Source: Halopenitus persicus
GTDB taxonomy: Archaea > Halobacteriota > Halobacteria > Halobacteriales > Haloferacaceae
Length of the DNA stretch: 64,000 nucleotides
Assembly (NCBI RefSeq): GCF_900107205.1
Contig: NZ_FNPC01000001.1
Coordinates: forward strand, 489,699-553,698
Direction of reading: 5' to 3'
Shown: positions 41,425 through 50,591 of the stretch, in pieces
Layout: every line of letters starts with the position of its first letter
Position numbering within the stretch: the first letter of the stretch is position 1
Notes under the pieces: model-generated
Told to the model about the DNA's origin: nothing
The model's database searches: none
The model's input: only the letters and a program-made list of their open reading frames with translations
Program-made: the position numbers and the translations under genes

Positions 41425-43178
41425 GCGACGGCGAGGAGGAGGCCGTCGGCGAGATGTCCGACGGGCTGCAGGTGGAGCTGTTCCACCCCGACTCCGACCG
41501 GGAGCCCGGCGACACCAACATCCAGAAGTTCGGGTTCGACATCCACCCGATCGTGTTTCCGGTCGCGCTGTTGATCATCGCCGTATTCATCGTGTTGACG
41601 ATCGGGCTCGGCGAGGATGCGGCGAGCGCGTACACGTGGCTGTTCAACTTCATCGGGGAGAACTTCGGCTGGTTCTACCTGCTCGCGGTGAACGTCTTCA
41701 TCGTCGCGCTGCTGTTCTTCGCGTTCAGCAAGTACGGAAAGATCAAGATCGGCGGCGTCGAGGCCGAAAAGGAGTTCAGCGACTTCGCCTGGATGGCGAT
41801 GCTGTTCAGCGCCGGGATGGGCATCGGGCTGATGTTCTTCAGCGTCTCCGAGCCGCTGTATTATCTCCAGACGGTCCCCGGCTTCTTCGGCGTCGAGGCC
41901 GGGACCGGGGCGGCCGCCCAGGCCGCGATGGCCCAGACGTTCTTCCATTGGGGATTCCACCCGTGGGCGATCTACGGCCTCGTCGGCCTCGGGCTGGCGT
42001 TCTTCTCGTTCAACCGCGGCCTTCCGCTGACGTTCCGGTCGATCTTCTGGCCGCTGCTCGGCGAGCGGATCTACGGCTGGCCCGGCCACGTCATCGACCT
42101 CGTGACGGTGTTCGCGACGCTGTTCGGCCTGGCGACCTCGCTCGGGCTCGGCGTGGCACAGATCAACACGGGACTCTCCTACGTCGGCGGCGACATGCTC
42201 GGCCTGTTCGCCATCCCGACGGGAACGATCCCCCAGATCGCGCTCATCGCGGTCATCACCGGGATCGCGACGCTGTCGGTCGCCGCGGGGCTCGACGGCG
42301 GCGTCAAGCGACTGAGCACGATCAACCTCTACCTGATGTTCGCCCTGCTCGGGTTCCTGCTGATCGTCGGTCCCACGGTCTACATCTTCGGAACGTGGGT
42401 CGAGGGCCTCGGCGCCTACTTCGGCAACATCCTGGCGATCAGCTTCTTCACCGGGACGCTCGGCCAGGGCGGCTCGACGGTCACCGCCTGGACCGTCTTC
42501 TACTGGGGCTGGTGGATCGCGTGGTCGCCGTTCGTGGGAATGTTCATCGCGCGCATCTCGCGGGGTCGAACCGTCCGGGAGTTCGTCCTCGGCGTCCTGT
42601 TCCTGCCGGCGCTGTTCTCGACCCTCTGGCTGTCGACCTTCGGCGGGAGCGCGCTGTTCAACACCCTCGAGGGCAGCGGCGCGGCGATGGCGACCTACAA
42701 CGAGCTCGGCCAGACGGTCGCAATGTTCGCGATGCTGGAACAGTTCCCGCTGGGCGCGGTCACGGGGATCCTCGCGACGCTGCTCGTGATGACGTTCTTC
42801 GTGACCTCCTCGGACTCCGGGTCGCTGGTCATCGACCACCTGACCTCCGGCGGCAAACACGACGTGCCGCGAGCCCAGCGCATCTTCTGGGCGGTCACCG
42901 AGGGCATCGTCGCCGCGATCCTGCTGTGGGGCGGCGGCCTGGGCGCGCTGCAGACGGCGGCGATCACGACCGGCCTGCCGTTCGCGTTCATCCTCTGTCT
43001 GATGTGTTACACGGTCTATCTCGGACTCAGCAACGAGTACGACATCCTCGAATCCGAGGAGTTCGCCGAGACGATCGAGGAGCTCACCGACGACGAGGAC
43101 GTGGAGGTCGTCACGACCGGCGACCAGATGGTGACCGACATCTCGGCCGAGGACGACGAGGCCGTGGGGGGTGACTGA
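41421..43178 (+). CDS. BCCT-family transporter (glycine betaine/choline/carnitine or DMSP type), copy 1
   Basis: 585 residues with an acidic cytoplasmic N-terminus of about 45 residues, twelve membrane helices and an acidic C-terminus. The helix-3 motif AGMGIGLMFFSVSEPLYY and the helix-8 Trp box WGWWIAWSPFVGMFIARISR are the trimethylammonium-binding and sodium-coupling signatures of betaine transporters. It takes up osmolytes with Na+ or H+. The first codon overlaps the 33-codon ORF, and GGTGAG just upstream can act as a ribosome-binding site. T6 follows 53 bases after the stop. Confidence 0.92.
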   Translation: MSDGEEEAVGEMSDGLQVELFHPDSDREPGDTNIQKFGFDIHPIVFPVALLIIAVFIVLTIGLGEDAASAYTWLFNFIGENFGWFYLLAVNVFIVALLFFAFSKYGKIKIGGVEAEKEFSDFAWMAMLFSAGMGIGLMFFSVSEPLYYLQTVPGFFGVEAGTGAAAQAAMAQTFFHWGFHPWAIYGLVGLGLAFFSFNRGLPLTFRSIFWPLLGERIYGWPGHVIDLVTVFATLFGLATSLGLGVAQINTGLSYVGGDMLGLFAIPTGTIPQIALIAVITGIATLSVAAGLDGGVKRLSTINLYLMFALLGFLLIVGPTVYIFGTWVEGLGAYFGNILAISFFTGTLGQGGSTVTAWTVFYWGWWIAWSPFVGMFIARISRGRTVREFVLGVLFLPALFSTLWLSTFGGSALFNTLEGSGAAMATYNELGQTVAMFAMLEQFPLGAVTGILATLLVMTFFVTSSDSGSLVIDHLTSGGKHDVPRAQRIFWAVTEGIVAAILLWGGGLGALQTAAITTGLPFAFILCLMCYTVYLGLSNEYDILESEEFAETIEELTDDEDVEVVTTGDQMVTDISAEDDEAVGGD

Positions 43179-43230
43179 GCCCGGGACCGCGTCGCTCCGG
43201 TCGCCCGAACCGTCCCGCCGACGAACCACC

Positions 43231-43236
43231 TTTTTT
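43231..43236 (+). terminator. T6 terminator behind the BCCT transporter gene
   Basis: accTTTTTTcgg, 53 bases after the stop at 43178, is the longest T run in this stretch. The downstream gene is on the other strand. Confidence 0.5.
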
Positions 43237-43242
43237 CGGCTT

Positions 43243-43310
43243 GGTCTCCGGCTCCCGCTTTTAGGTCCGGTTTCCGGCTCCCGCTAACCCGGTCTCCGGC
43301 TCCTTTCGCC
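43243..43310. repeat. Imperfect tandem repeat after the BCCT terminator
   Basis: Three copies of ggtYtccggctcc with intervening cgcttttaggtcc-like sequence. It fills the convergent gap between the transporter and the small membrane protein gene on the minus strand. Confidence 0.7.
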
Positions 43311-43339
43311 TCGGAACGCAACAGTCCGATTCGAGTCCG

Positions 43340-43630
43340 TCAGTAGTACTTCCACTCGTCGTCCTCGTCCCCGCGCCGCAGCGTCGTGCCGTCCTCCTCG
43401 TCTCCCGAGTCGCGCTCGCCGTCAGCCTCCGGACCACGTCGGTCGACGCCCGAACCTCCCTCGCCGGTGCGGTCGTCGGGCCACTCGATCCCGTCGCCGC
43501 GCAGGTGTTTGTACGCGATCCCGCCGAGCGCCACGAGGAACAGGACCAAAAGCAGCGTGCCGGCGAGCGCGGCCGCCTGTCCGGCCCACTCGAGGATCCC
43601 GCCGTCGATCTGGAGCGTTACGCGTCGCAT
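43340..43630 (-). CDS. Small membrane-anchored acidic protein, unknown
   Basis: 96 residues. One clear helix (LEWAGQAAALAGTLLLVLFL, continuing VALGGIAYKH) with a short N-terminus, then a hydrophilic, charged C-terminal 60 residues ending DDEWKYY. No known family. ATG 43630 follows an open frame that continues upstream only in non-conserved sequence. Confidence 0.6.
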   Translation of the reverse strand: MRRVTLQIDGGILEWAGQAAALAGTLLLVLFLVALGGIAYKHLRGDGIEWPDDRTGEGGSGVDRRGPEADGERDSGDEEDGTTLRRGDEDDEWKYY

Positions 43631-43754
43631 ACCGGATCGAGGGCGCCGAGCGTGAAGTGTGGTTCGGGGCCCGGACGTCTCGCCCCGTCTCGCGGCGTGC
43701 GTCGACCGCCGGCGCGGAGCGACCGCTCGCGCGGGGCGAGAGCGGACGCCGACG

Positions 43755-44498
43755 TCAGCCGTCGGCGTCCGGAGGAACCGTCCGCGAGCTATGGACCCAC
43801 GTTCTGGTGAGCCCGCCGACGCCGACGGACGCGACCGCGATCCAGACGACCGCGGCGCCCGGGCCCGGGAGGAGCAGCCAGCCGACCGCGCTGAGCGCGG
43901 CGCCGACAACCAGCCCGCTGCGGGCGCGGCGCCCGCCGAACAGGTCGGTCACGATCGTCCCGACGACCAGGAAGCCGAGGCCGCCCAGAAGCGAGAGGCC
44001 GACGACGAGAACGACGGCGGCGAGGTAGCCGACCGGGGGCCCGGCGAGTCCGAGCCGCGTCAGCAGGTCGTTGGCGTACAGCCCGGCGAACGCGACGAGG
44101 CCGTACGCCACCAGGCCGTAGAGGACCGCGACGGCCGGTCGGGCCATCGTGTCCGCGATCGCTTGCTCGAGGAGGTCGCGCCGCCGAACGAGGATCCCGC
44201 CGCCGAACGCCGCGACGAGGAGGAACGACCCGACCGCCCTGACGACCGGCGACGACGGATCGACCAGCGCCGGATCGACGATGATGGGAGCGACCATCGG
44301 CGGAACGACCGCGGTCGGGGCGGCCGTCGCGGGACCGACCGTCCCTGGAGCGACGGTCCGTGCGGCGGCGACGCCCGGCAGCGCCGCGAGCGCGATCAGG
44401 ACGCCGAGTGCCCGCGCCACGTGGGTCGACGCCCGTGCCACGTGGGTCGACGCCCGTGCCACATGGGTCGAAGCTCCCGCCGCGTGGGTCGAACACAT
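43755..44498 (-). CDS. Polytopic membrane protein, unknown function
   Basis: 247 residues. A signal-like hydrophobic segment (LGVLIALAALPGVAAA) follows an N-terminal stretch of four HVARAST-type heptads encoded by a 21-bp repeat (44410-44493). The middle is a Pro/Ala/Val-rich extracellular-looking part, then about four membrane helices (GSFLLVAAFGGGILV, VAVLYGLVAYGLVAFAGLYA, YLAAVVLVVGLSLLGGLGFL, and another). ATG 44498 might be too early: a start after the repeat is possible but no in-frame ATG is seen close to it. Confidence 0.6.
   Translation of the reverse strand: MCSTHAAGASTHVARASTHVARASTHVARALGVLIALAALPGVAAARTVAPGTVGPATAAPTAVVPPMVAPIIVDPALVDPSSPVVRAVGSFLLVAAFGGGILVRRRDLLEQAIADTMARPAVAVLYGLVAYGLVAFAGLYANDLLTRLGLAGPPVGYLAAVVLVVGLSLLGGLGFLVVGTIVTDLFGGRRARSGLVVGAALSAVGWLLLPGPGAAVVWIAVASVGVGGLTRTWVHSSRTVPPDADG
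44410..44493. repeat. 21-bp tandem repeat, four copies, at the 5' end of a membrane-protein gene
   Basis: Consensus gcccgtgccacgtgggtcgac, units at 44410, 44431, 44452 and 44473 with few changes in the last two. In the minus-strand gene it encodes THVARAS units just before the first membrane helix. Confidence 0.9.
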
Positions 44499-44578
44499 AC
44501 CACGTTCGTGGGGAGACGGGGCGGAAAAGCTGTCGGCTCGACGAGCGATTTATGTCTATGTGTGCTGAATGATACCAC

Positions 44579-44995
44579 GTGACGGGCGCGTTACACGCCC
44601 TCCTCGTCGGCCTGAAGCGTGTCGGAGAACGACTGGTCGCGCCGCTGCGCCGCGGCGACGGACCGAACAAGTTCCGGCTCTCGAGCGTCGACACGGCGAC
44701 CACGACCATCGACGGGTCCGTGGGGTGGCGCAACCGGCCGCCGGCGACGCTCGCGTGTCCCCAGTGTGGCAGCCGGATCTACCAGCGGCACGCCCACGAC
44801 GCCATCGACTGTCCGCGGTGTCGTGCGACGTTCGACGGCGACGAGTTCGCGGATCTGGAGCTGATCGCGTTCGAGTGTCCGGTCTGTCGCACCGAGATGC
44901 AACACGGGACGCGACATCCGGAGCGGTTCGGGTTTCCCGAGTGGGCGACCTGCGACGCCTGTCGGTACCACTGGGAGTTCCGGCATTCGTACTGA
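44579..44995 (+). CDS. Zinc-ribbon protein with four CxxC motifs
   Basis: 138 residues starting at GTG 44579; a TATA-like gatttatgtc (44547-44556) lies 28 bases before it. The first 45 residues are basic and amphipathic. Then come CPQC, CPRC, CPVC and CDAC knuckles (ATLACPQCGSRIYQRHAHDA, DCPRCRATFDGDEFADLELI, FECPVCRTEMQHGTRHPERF, TCDACRYHWEFRHSY), enough for two zinc sites. Similar proteins are frequent in haloarchaea; function unknown. Confidence 0.75.
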   Translation: MTGALHALLVGLKRVGERLVAPLRRGDGPNKFRLSSVDTATTTIDGSVGWRNRPPATLACPQCGSRIYQRHAHDAIDCPRCRATFDGDEFADLELIAFECPVCRTEMQHGTRHPERFGFPEWATCDACRYHWEFRHSY

Positions 44996-45070
44996 CCGCT
45001 CCCCGAGAAGGTGGCCACCCCACGAGGGAAACGTATTCGGGGACGGGCGTCGTTGGTGGGACGAACGACG

Positions 45071-45259
45071 ATGGAGATCCCCACGACTGGCGACCCGATC
45101 GCGGTCGCGCTGGCGGCGCTGGCTGTCGGCCTGTTCGCGGTCGCGCTGATCGCGATGTCAACGGACCGCCTGACGGCCGCCGGGATGAGCTTTCTGGCCG
45201 CGAGTCTGGTCATCTACCTCCGGGAGAGCCGGGTCGCCGACCGGACGGCGGAGGAGTGA
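45071..45259 (+). CDS. Small two-helix membrane protein
   Basis: 62 residues: IAVALAALAVGLFAVALIAM and a second helix AAGMSFLAASLVIYLRE, ending in a charged tail. It follows the zinc-ribbon gene by 75 bases and may share its transcript. Convergent with the universal stress gene. No family recognised, but the hydrophobic pattern and clear start support it. Confidence 0.65.
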   Translation: MEIPTTGDPIAVALAALAVGLFAVALIAMSTDRLTAAGMSFLAASLVIYLRESRVADRTAEE

Positions 45260-45267
45260 CCGGCCGA

Positions 45268-45708
45268 TCAGTCCTCGACGGACATCCGGTCGGTTATCAC
45301 GGGCACCGATGAGGTGCGGACGACCTTGTCAGAGGTGCCGCCGAGTATCGCCCGGAACTTGCCCTGGTACGCGCTCCCGAGGACGATGGCGTCCATCCCG
45401 TGCTCCTCCGCGTAGTCGACGATCTCCTCCGCCGGCGATCCCGACCGGATGGCGGTGGTGCACTCGACGCCCTGCTCGCCGGCCATCTCACACAGCTCCT
45501 CGGTCACCCGCTCGCCGTAGTCCCGGTGTTCCTCGCGGATCTGCTCCTCGTCGTCGCGGATGTAGACCGTTCGCGGCGCGCCCGGAAGGTCGACCACGTA
45601 CAGCGCGTGGACCGATGCCCCGAGGGCGGCCGCGAGTTCGATTCCGTGCTCGGCGCCACGCCGCGCTTCGTCGCTCCCGTCGTACGGGATCAGGATGGTG
45701 TCGTACAT
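45268..45708 (-). CDS. Universal stress protein (UspA family)
   Basis: 146 residues. The fold pattern MYDTILIPYDGSDEARRGAE, GVECTTAIRSGSPAEEIVDY, AEEHGMDAIVLGSAYQGKFR and LGGTSDKVVRTSSVPVI is standard; the ATP-binding G-2x-G-9x-G motif is seen as GSAYQGKFRAILGGTSDKV, slightly altered. Cytoplasmic stress or nucleotide-binding protein. TATA-like sequences lie at about 45732-45752 on the minus strand, and a GAGGGA stretch precedes the ATG. Confidence 0.9.
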   Translation of the reverse strand: MYDTILIPYDGSDEARRGAEHGIELAAALGASVHALYVVDLPGAPRTVYIRDDEEQIREEHRDYGERVTEELCEMAGEQGVECTTAIRSGSPAEEIVDYAEEHGMDAIVLGSAYQGKFRAILGGTSDKVVRTSSVPVITDRMSVED

Positions 45709-46014
45709 AAGCGTCCCTCGTTACCGATACACATATCACGTAAAAATAACTTTGGGCGGACGCCGCCGTCGACGATGCCCACCGGTCCCGGAGCGCCGAT
45801 TTCGGACGCATTCGGCGTCGAACCGATCGGAATCGGTGACTGCGGGCCCTCCTTCACGGAAGTCGTGCCACGCGTCTCCCGTCGCGAAACAATAAGTAAC
45901 TAATATCCGATATGTTGTGGAGCGAAGCCGGCGGTCGGAGGCGGCAGTCGTCGGCAGGGCCGTCGATTCCCGGCAGACCACCGATTCCCGGCAGACCACC
46001 GATTCTCGGTGCCA
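45709..46014. other. Intergenic region (306 bp) with usp promoter and an 18-bp repeat
   Basis: From the usp start to about 45760 the DNA is AT-rich and carries the TATA elements. Near 45890-45915 another AT-rich stretch (caataagtaactaatatcc) is seen. The part next to the K+ channel gene has 2.5 copies of cgattcccggcagaccac (45964-46009), so the repeat begins right after the channel's stop codon. No gene or RNA is recognised. Confidence 0.5.
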
Positions 46015-47325
46015 TCAGCGTCCGTCGGCGGCGTCCGCGTCGGCCGCGTCGGCCGCGGCGTCCGCGTCGGCCGCGTCGGCCGACTCGGCGAGGACGTCCT
46101 CGACCGGGTTGGCGGTTCCGTCCATCACGGCCCGGCCGAGCAGCCGGCCGCCGATGACGGTCGGCGTGATGACGCGGTCGGCACCCACGTTCTCGAGCTT
46201 GTCGACGTGCCGGCGGTCGGTCGCCGCCGCGACGATCCGCACGTCGGGGTTGGCCTGTCGGGCCGCGAGCACGGCCAACACGTCGTTGGCGTCGTCCGCC
46301 GTGGCGACGACCACGCCGGCGGCGTCGGCGATCCGGGCGCCGCGTAGCGCCTCTGCGTCGGTCGGGTCCGCGGTCACCACGTTAACCCCGTCCTCGCGGA
46401 GCCCGGCGGCCGTCTCCGTGTCGGCCGTCACGACCACGAGGTCGGTCGTGCCGCGCAGTTCCTCCAGGAGCGGTTCCGTGACGTCGCCGTGGCCGAGGAC
46501 CAGCACGTGGTCCTCGAGCAGGGAGAGTTCGGATGCGTTCATGTTCCCGAATGCGCTCGATATCCGCGATTCGATCGCCGGGACGAGCAGCGACCCCGTC
46601 GCGACGGTGAACGAGCCGGTCCCGAGCACGATGACCGACAGCGTGAACAGCTTGGTGAGCTGGGTCGTCGGCGTCGCGTCCCCGTAGCCCACGGTGGTGC
46701 CGGTGACGACGATGTAGTAGACGGCGTCGGTGGCCGACTCGACGCCCACGAACTCCTCGCGCAGCGCGTAGGTTCCGACGGTGCCGTAGACCTGGACGGC
46801 CAGGAACGCCACCAGCGCCGCCGTCTGGAACGCGGTGAGGTCGACCGCCCGGTCGAACTCCTCGCGGTTCACGAGCACGTGGCCGACCGCGAGGACGGCG
46901 GCGGCAAACAGCGGGACGTCCGTCGGGTCGGCCGTCAACAGCGGCAACAGCGCCGCCAGCGGGAGCGCGAGCACCGCGCCGTACCACGCCAGCCGGAGGC
47001 GCCGACGAAGCCCGACCGTCACGGCCCCGATCAGGAAGGCGAAGAAGACGCCGTAGAGCCGGACCAGCCCGGTCGCGCCGGGAAAGAGGCCGCCGAGCGG
47101 CCCCGCCAGGGAGACCGTCGTCGCGCTCAGGTCCGAGAGGCCGGTGATGAACGCGAGGACCGCGACCGTCGCCGACAGCACCACCGACGTCTTCGGCCCC
47201 GAGGCGGCCGCCCACTCGACCAGCCGGACCCGCTCCGGATGCTCGAACAGCTCCTCGACCGCGGGCTCGGGTCGCCGATCGCGTTGGTCTCCCGACACGA
47301 ACGGCGATACGGCCGTTCGGAACAT
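46015..47325 (-). CDS. Potassium channel protein with RCK/TrkA-N domain
   Basis: 436 residues from ATG 47325. About six membrane helices, of which the last two enclose the pore with the selectivity filter TGTTVGYGDATP. A cytoplasmic Rossmann RCK domain follows (EDHVLVLGHGDVTEPLLEEL), then a TrkA-C-like segment (RRHVDKLENVGADRVITPTV). The C-terminal 22 residues are Ala/Asp repeats. K+ channels with an RCK domain are gated by nucleotides or ions and matter for osmotic balance in salt-in cells. The helices before the pore number more than in simple 2TM MthK. Confidence 0.9.
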   Translation of the reverse strand: MFRTAVSPFVSGDQRDRRPEPAVEELFEHPERVRLVEWAAASGPKTSVVLSATVAVLAFITGLSDLSATTVSLAGPLGGLFPGATGLVRLYGVFFAFLIGAVTVGLRRRLRLAWYGAVLALPLAALLPLLTADPTDVPLFAAAVLAVGHVLVNREEFDRAVDLTAFQTAALVAFLAVQVYGTVGTYALREEFVGVESATDAVYYIVVTGTTVGYGDATPTTQLTKLFTLSVIVLGTGSFTVATGSLLVPAIESRISSAFGNMNASELSLLEDHVLVLGHGDVTEPLLEELRGTTDLVVVTADTETAAGLREDGVNVVTADPTDAEALRGARIADAAGVVVATADDANDVLAVLAARQANPDVRIVAAATDRRHVDKLENVGADRVITPTVIGGRLLGRAVMDGTANPVEDVLAESADAADADAAADAADADAADGR

Positions 47326-47446
47326 AAGGGTATGCCACCGAATGACACTCCCTCCGGTTCCGTCGTTCGTCCGGGGCGCCGGCACGGACCGTCACGTCGA
47401 CCGCTGCCGACGATACGCCTTTACATCGGGCCGCATACATTGTACT

Positions 47447-49471
47447 ATGTCAACGAGGGACACTGTGGTCGAGCGCGTTCTCCGGGCGACGCTGGCCCCG
47501 GTGTTCGTGCTCTCGGGGGTCGTCGTGATCTCCGGGTTCTTCTTCCCGTGGCTCGTCGGCTCGGTGGTCTCGGGGCGGGGCTGGGTCGTCGTCGCGCTGG
47601 TCTTCTTCGGGACGGGTCTCTCCTGGCTCGCGCTGCTGCCGACGCGGGCCGACGACGATCCGGAGGCGGACGCCGCCGACACACAGGACCCGACCGTGCG
47701 TCGGCTCCTGTACATCCGCCACGGACGGCTCCGTCCGGTGATCCTCCCGTTCGTCGAGCGACAGGATCCGATCGTCTTCGGAGTGCCGATCGTCGGGACG
47801 CTCGCCTTCTTTCTCGTCTGGATCGGGGCGCCGGACGCGACCGGCACGGCGGTCGCGGCCGTGACCGGGTTCGTGTTCACGGACCTGGCGTGGCTCCTTC
47901 TGGCGGCGGTCCTCCTGTCGGTCCTGTTCTGTGCGGTCCTCGTCGTCGGTCCGTGGGGAAGCGTTCGGCTCGGGGGCGCCGACGCCGAGCCGTCCTACAC
48001 CTATCCGACCTACTTCGCGCTGTTCTTCGCCGCGGGGATCGCGGCCGGGATCGTCTTCTGGGGCCCCGCCGAGTCGCTGTTCCACTACCGGACGCCGCCG
48101 CCGTTCTTCGACGCGGCGCCGCGGTCGGCCGCGGCCATCGACGGCGCGCTCGCGTACGCGCTGTTCCACTGGGGCGTCTCGGCCTGGAGCACCTACCTCG
48201 TGGTCGGGCTCCCGATCGCGTACTTCGTCCACGACCGGGGCGCGCCGTTGCGCGTCTCGACGGTCCTCGCGCCGTTCGTGGGCCTCGACCGGCTGGACTC
48301 GCGGTGGGTCCGCGCCGTCGACGTCCTCGCCGTCTTCGCCACCGTCGGCGGCGTCGGCACGTCGATCGCGTTCGTCGGCCGGCAGTTCCTGGTGGGGATC
48401 GAGTACCAGTGGGACGTCATCACGGGCGCGTTCGGCCCGATCGCGCTGGTCGTCGGGCTGACCGCGACCGCCGTGATCGCGGCCGCGACCGGCGTCCATC
48501 GGGGAATCCGCCGGCTCTCGGGCGTGACGGTCGCCCTCTTCGCCGCGTTCGTCCTCGTGCTCCTGGCGGTGGGGCCCCGGTCGTTCGTGCTCGAACGTGG
48601 CGGACGGGCGCTGGGGATCTACCTCGTCGAGTTCGTCCCGCTGAGCCTGTTCCGGGACGGCGGCTGGGTCGTCGACTGGACGGTCTGGAACTGGGCGTGG
48701 TGGTTCTCGTGGGCCCCCTTCGCGGGCCTCTTCCTCGCGGCCGTCTCCAGGGGACGAACGGTCCGAACGGTCACGGTCACCGCGGTCGGCGCGACCGCGC
48801 TCGCCTCGATGACCTGGTTCCTCGTGATGGGCGGCACCACCCTCGCGCTCCAGCATTCCGGGCGCGCGAACGTCCTCAACGCCGTCGACGCCTACGGTGG
48901 ATCCGAGGCGGTCGCCGGGTTCCCCGTCCTCGCCGCGCTCCCGCTGAGCCGGCTGCTGCTGTTGGCGTTCCTGGCGTTGATCGTCGTCTTCATCGCGACC
49001 TCCGCGGCCGTCTCCACGCTCGTCGTCTCGGTGCTCGCGACGAAGCGCGGGCGGGCGCCCACGACCGGAAGCGTCGTCCTGTGGGGGGTCATCCAGGGCG
49101 TCGTCGCCGCCGCCGTCCTCCTGCTCGGGAACGCCCAGCCGCTGCAGGACGTGGCGGTCCTGGCGGGCGGCCCCGTCGCCGTCCTCGCGCTCGCCGCGAT
49201 GGGCGGCCTCGCGGCGACCTTCCGGCGCGACGAGCGCGGCCACCGGTCGGCGATCGGCCAGCTCCGCCACGCGCTCGCGCGTCGTGGCATCACGCTCGTT
49301 CCCGAACGCCCGGACCTGCAGGACATGGATGCTCCCGGCTCCGGCGGACGCGGTCGATCGGACGCCGCGAGCGATGGGGCCGAGACCGGGACGGAGAACG
49401 CGGAGAACGGGACGGAGAACGCGGAGACCGACGAGGAAAGCGCTGCGGACGACCGGTCCGACCGCGGGTGA
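47447..49471 (+). CDS. BCCT-family transporter, divergent copy 2
   Basis: 674 residues. The start ATG 47447 is 26 bases after a TATA-like cctttacatc (47418-47427). About twelve to thirteen helices; the helix-8 box reads WNWAWWFSWAPFAGLFLAAV, but the helix-3 glycine motif is AAGIAAGIVFWGPAESLFHY rather than GMGIG, so the substrate or coupling may differ from copy 1. A long hydrophilic C-terminus (about 90 residues) ends in an Asn/Glu/Gly/Thr repeat (TENAENGTENAETDEE). Probable osmolyte or quaternary amine transporter. Confidence 0.85.
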   Translation: MSTRDTVVERVLRATLAPVFVLSGVVVISGFFFPWLVGSVVSGRGWVVVALVFFGTGLSWLALLPTRADDDPEADAADTQDPTVRRLLYIRHGRLRPVILPFVERQDPIVFGVPIVGTLAFFLVWIGAPDATGTAVAAVTGFVFTDLAWLLLAAVLLSVLFCAVLVVGPWGSVRLGGADAEPSYTYPTYFALFFAAGIAAGIVFWGPAESLFHYRTPPPFFDAAPRSAAAIDGALAYALFHWGVSAWSTYLVVGLPIAYFVHDRGAPLRVSTVLAPFVGLDRLDSRWVRAVDVLAVFATVGGVGTSIAFVGRQFLVGIEYQWDVITGAFGPIALVVGLTATAVIAAATGVHRGIRRLSGVTVALFAAFVLVLLAVGPRSFVLERGGRALGIYLVEFVPLSLFRDGGWVVDWTVWNWAWWFSWAPFAGLFLAAVSRGRTVRTVTVTAVGATALASMTWFLVMGGTTLALQHSGRANVLNAVDAYGGSEAVAGFPVLAALPLSRLLLLAFLALIVVFIATSAAVSTLVVSVLATKRGRAPTTGSVVLWGVIQGVVAAAVLLLGNAQPLQDVAVLAGGPVAVLALAAMGGLAATFRRDERGHRSAIGQLRHALARRGITLVPERPDLQDMDAPGSGGRGRSDAASDGAETGTENAENGTENAETDEESAADDRSDRG

Positions 49472-49537
49472 TCCGCGGTCAGTCCCGCGGAACGAGACCG
49501 GGCCTTCCAACGGAGGTCGTCGACTCGACCGCCGCGG

Positions 49538-50590
49538 TCACTGCGCGTCGCGGATCGCCTCGTTGAGCGCCGGCACGACCTCGTGGAGGTCGGCGATGAC
49601 GGCGTAGTCGGCCTTCTGGATGATCGCGGCCTCGGGATCGGTGTTGATCGCGAGGATCGTGTCGGCACCCTTGCAGCCGACCATATGCTGGACGGCGCCG
49701 CTGATCCCGCAGGCGATGTAGAGGGTGGGCGAGATCTTCGCGCCGGTCTGGCCGACCTGGTCGTCGTGCGGGCGCCACCCCTCGTTGACGGCGGCGCGGG
49801 AGGCGCCGACCGCCCCGCCGAGGAGGTCGGCGAGCTCCTCGAGCTTGTCGTAGCCGTCGGCGCCGCCGACGCCGCGGCCGCCGCTCACGACGACCCGGGC
49901 CTCGCCCAGCGGGACGCCCTCCTCGTCGGACTCCTCGTAGCGGTCCACCTGTACGCGGAAGTGTGCGTCCTCCAGGTCGGGCGTGACCGTGTGGACTGCC
50001 GGGGCGGCGGGGTCGGCGGCCGGCTCGAAGCCGACCTCGTGTTCGGCGGCGGTGAGCAGCTTCGGGTCGCCGCCGAGGAGCGCCTCCTCGATGAGCGTAC
50101 CGCCCCATCGCTGGCGGGTGAGCGCGTAGCTGCCGTCCGGGTCCGGGAGCTCGACCGCGTCGCCGCCGGCGTCGGCGTCCGCGTCAACGGACTCGACGGC
50201 CAGGCAGTTGGCCGCCATCGACTGCCCGCGGTTCGCGGCGACCTGCGAGAGGACCTCCTGGCCGCGGTCGCTGCCGGGCGCCACGACCGCGTCGGGGTCG
50301 CGGTCCTCGACGACCGCTTCGATCCCTGCGGCGTACGCCTCGGGTGCGTAGGCGTCGAGGCGGTCGTGGGAGACGACGTGAACGTCGTCGACGCCGTACT
50401 CGCCGAGATCGTCGGCGAGGGCGTCGCCGACCGATCCGCCGGCGGCGTCCTCGCCCGGCCCGGCCACGTCGAAGACGACCGCCTCGAGCGGCTCGTCCGT
50501 TCGGTCGGCCACGTCCCGTGCGAGCGTGACGGCCTCCAGCGAGGACTCGGCGGGCGCGTCGCCGTCGGCCTCGACGATCGCGAGGACCAT
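49538..50590 (-). CDS. etfA: Electron transfer flavoprotein, alpha subunit
   Basis: 350 residues. Forms a dimer with EtfB that takes electrons from flavin dehydrogenases to the membrane quinone. The FAD-binding C-terminal domain is clear: [40 protein letters not shown] and [20 protein letters not shown]. The N-terminal domain is typical. The gene follows etfB by one base and the pair lies directly upstream-to-downstream of a dimethylglycine-dehydrogenase-like gene, its likely electron donor. Confidence 0.94.
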   Translation of the reverse strand: MVLAIVEADGDAPAESSLEAVTLARDVADRTDEPLEAVVFDVAGPGEDAAGGSVGDALADDLGEYGVDDVHVVSHDRLDAYAPEAYAAGIEAVVEDRDPDAVVAPGSDRGQEVLSQVAANRGQSMAANCLAVESVDADADAGGDAVELPDPDGSYALTRQRWGGTLIEEALLGGDPKLLTAAEHEVGFEPAADPAAPAVHTVTPDLEDAHFRVQVDRYEESDEEGVPLGEARVVVSGGRGVGGADGYDKLEELADLLGGAVGASRAAVNEGWRPHDDQVGQTGAKISPTLYIACGISGAVQHMVGCKGADTILAINTDPEAAIIQKADYAVIADLHEVVPALNEAIRDAQ

Positions 50591-50591
50591 C

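Noticed and set aside
46489..49566. A 1025-codon plus-strand frame over the K+ channel and BCCT genes
   Set aside because: Extremely Arg/Gly/Asp-rich shadow frame; the true genes in other frames show clear families and promoters.
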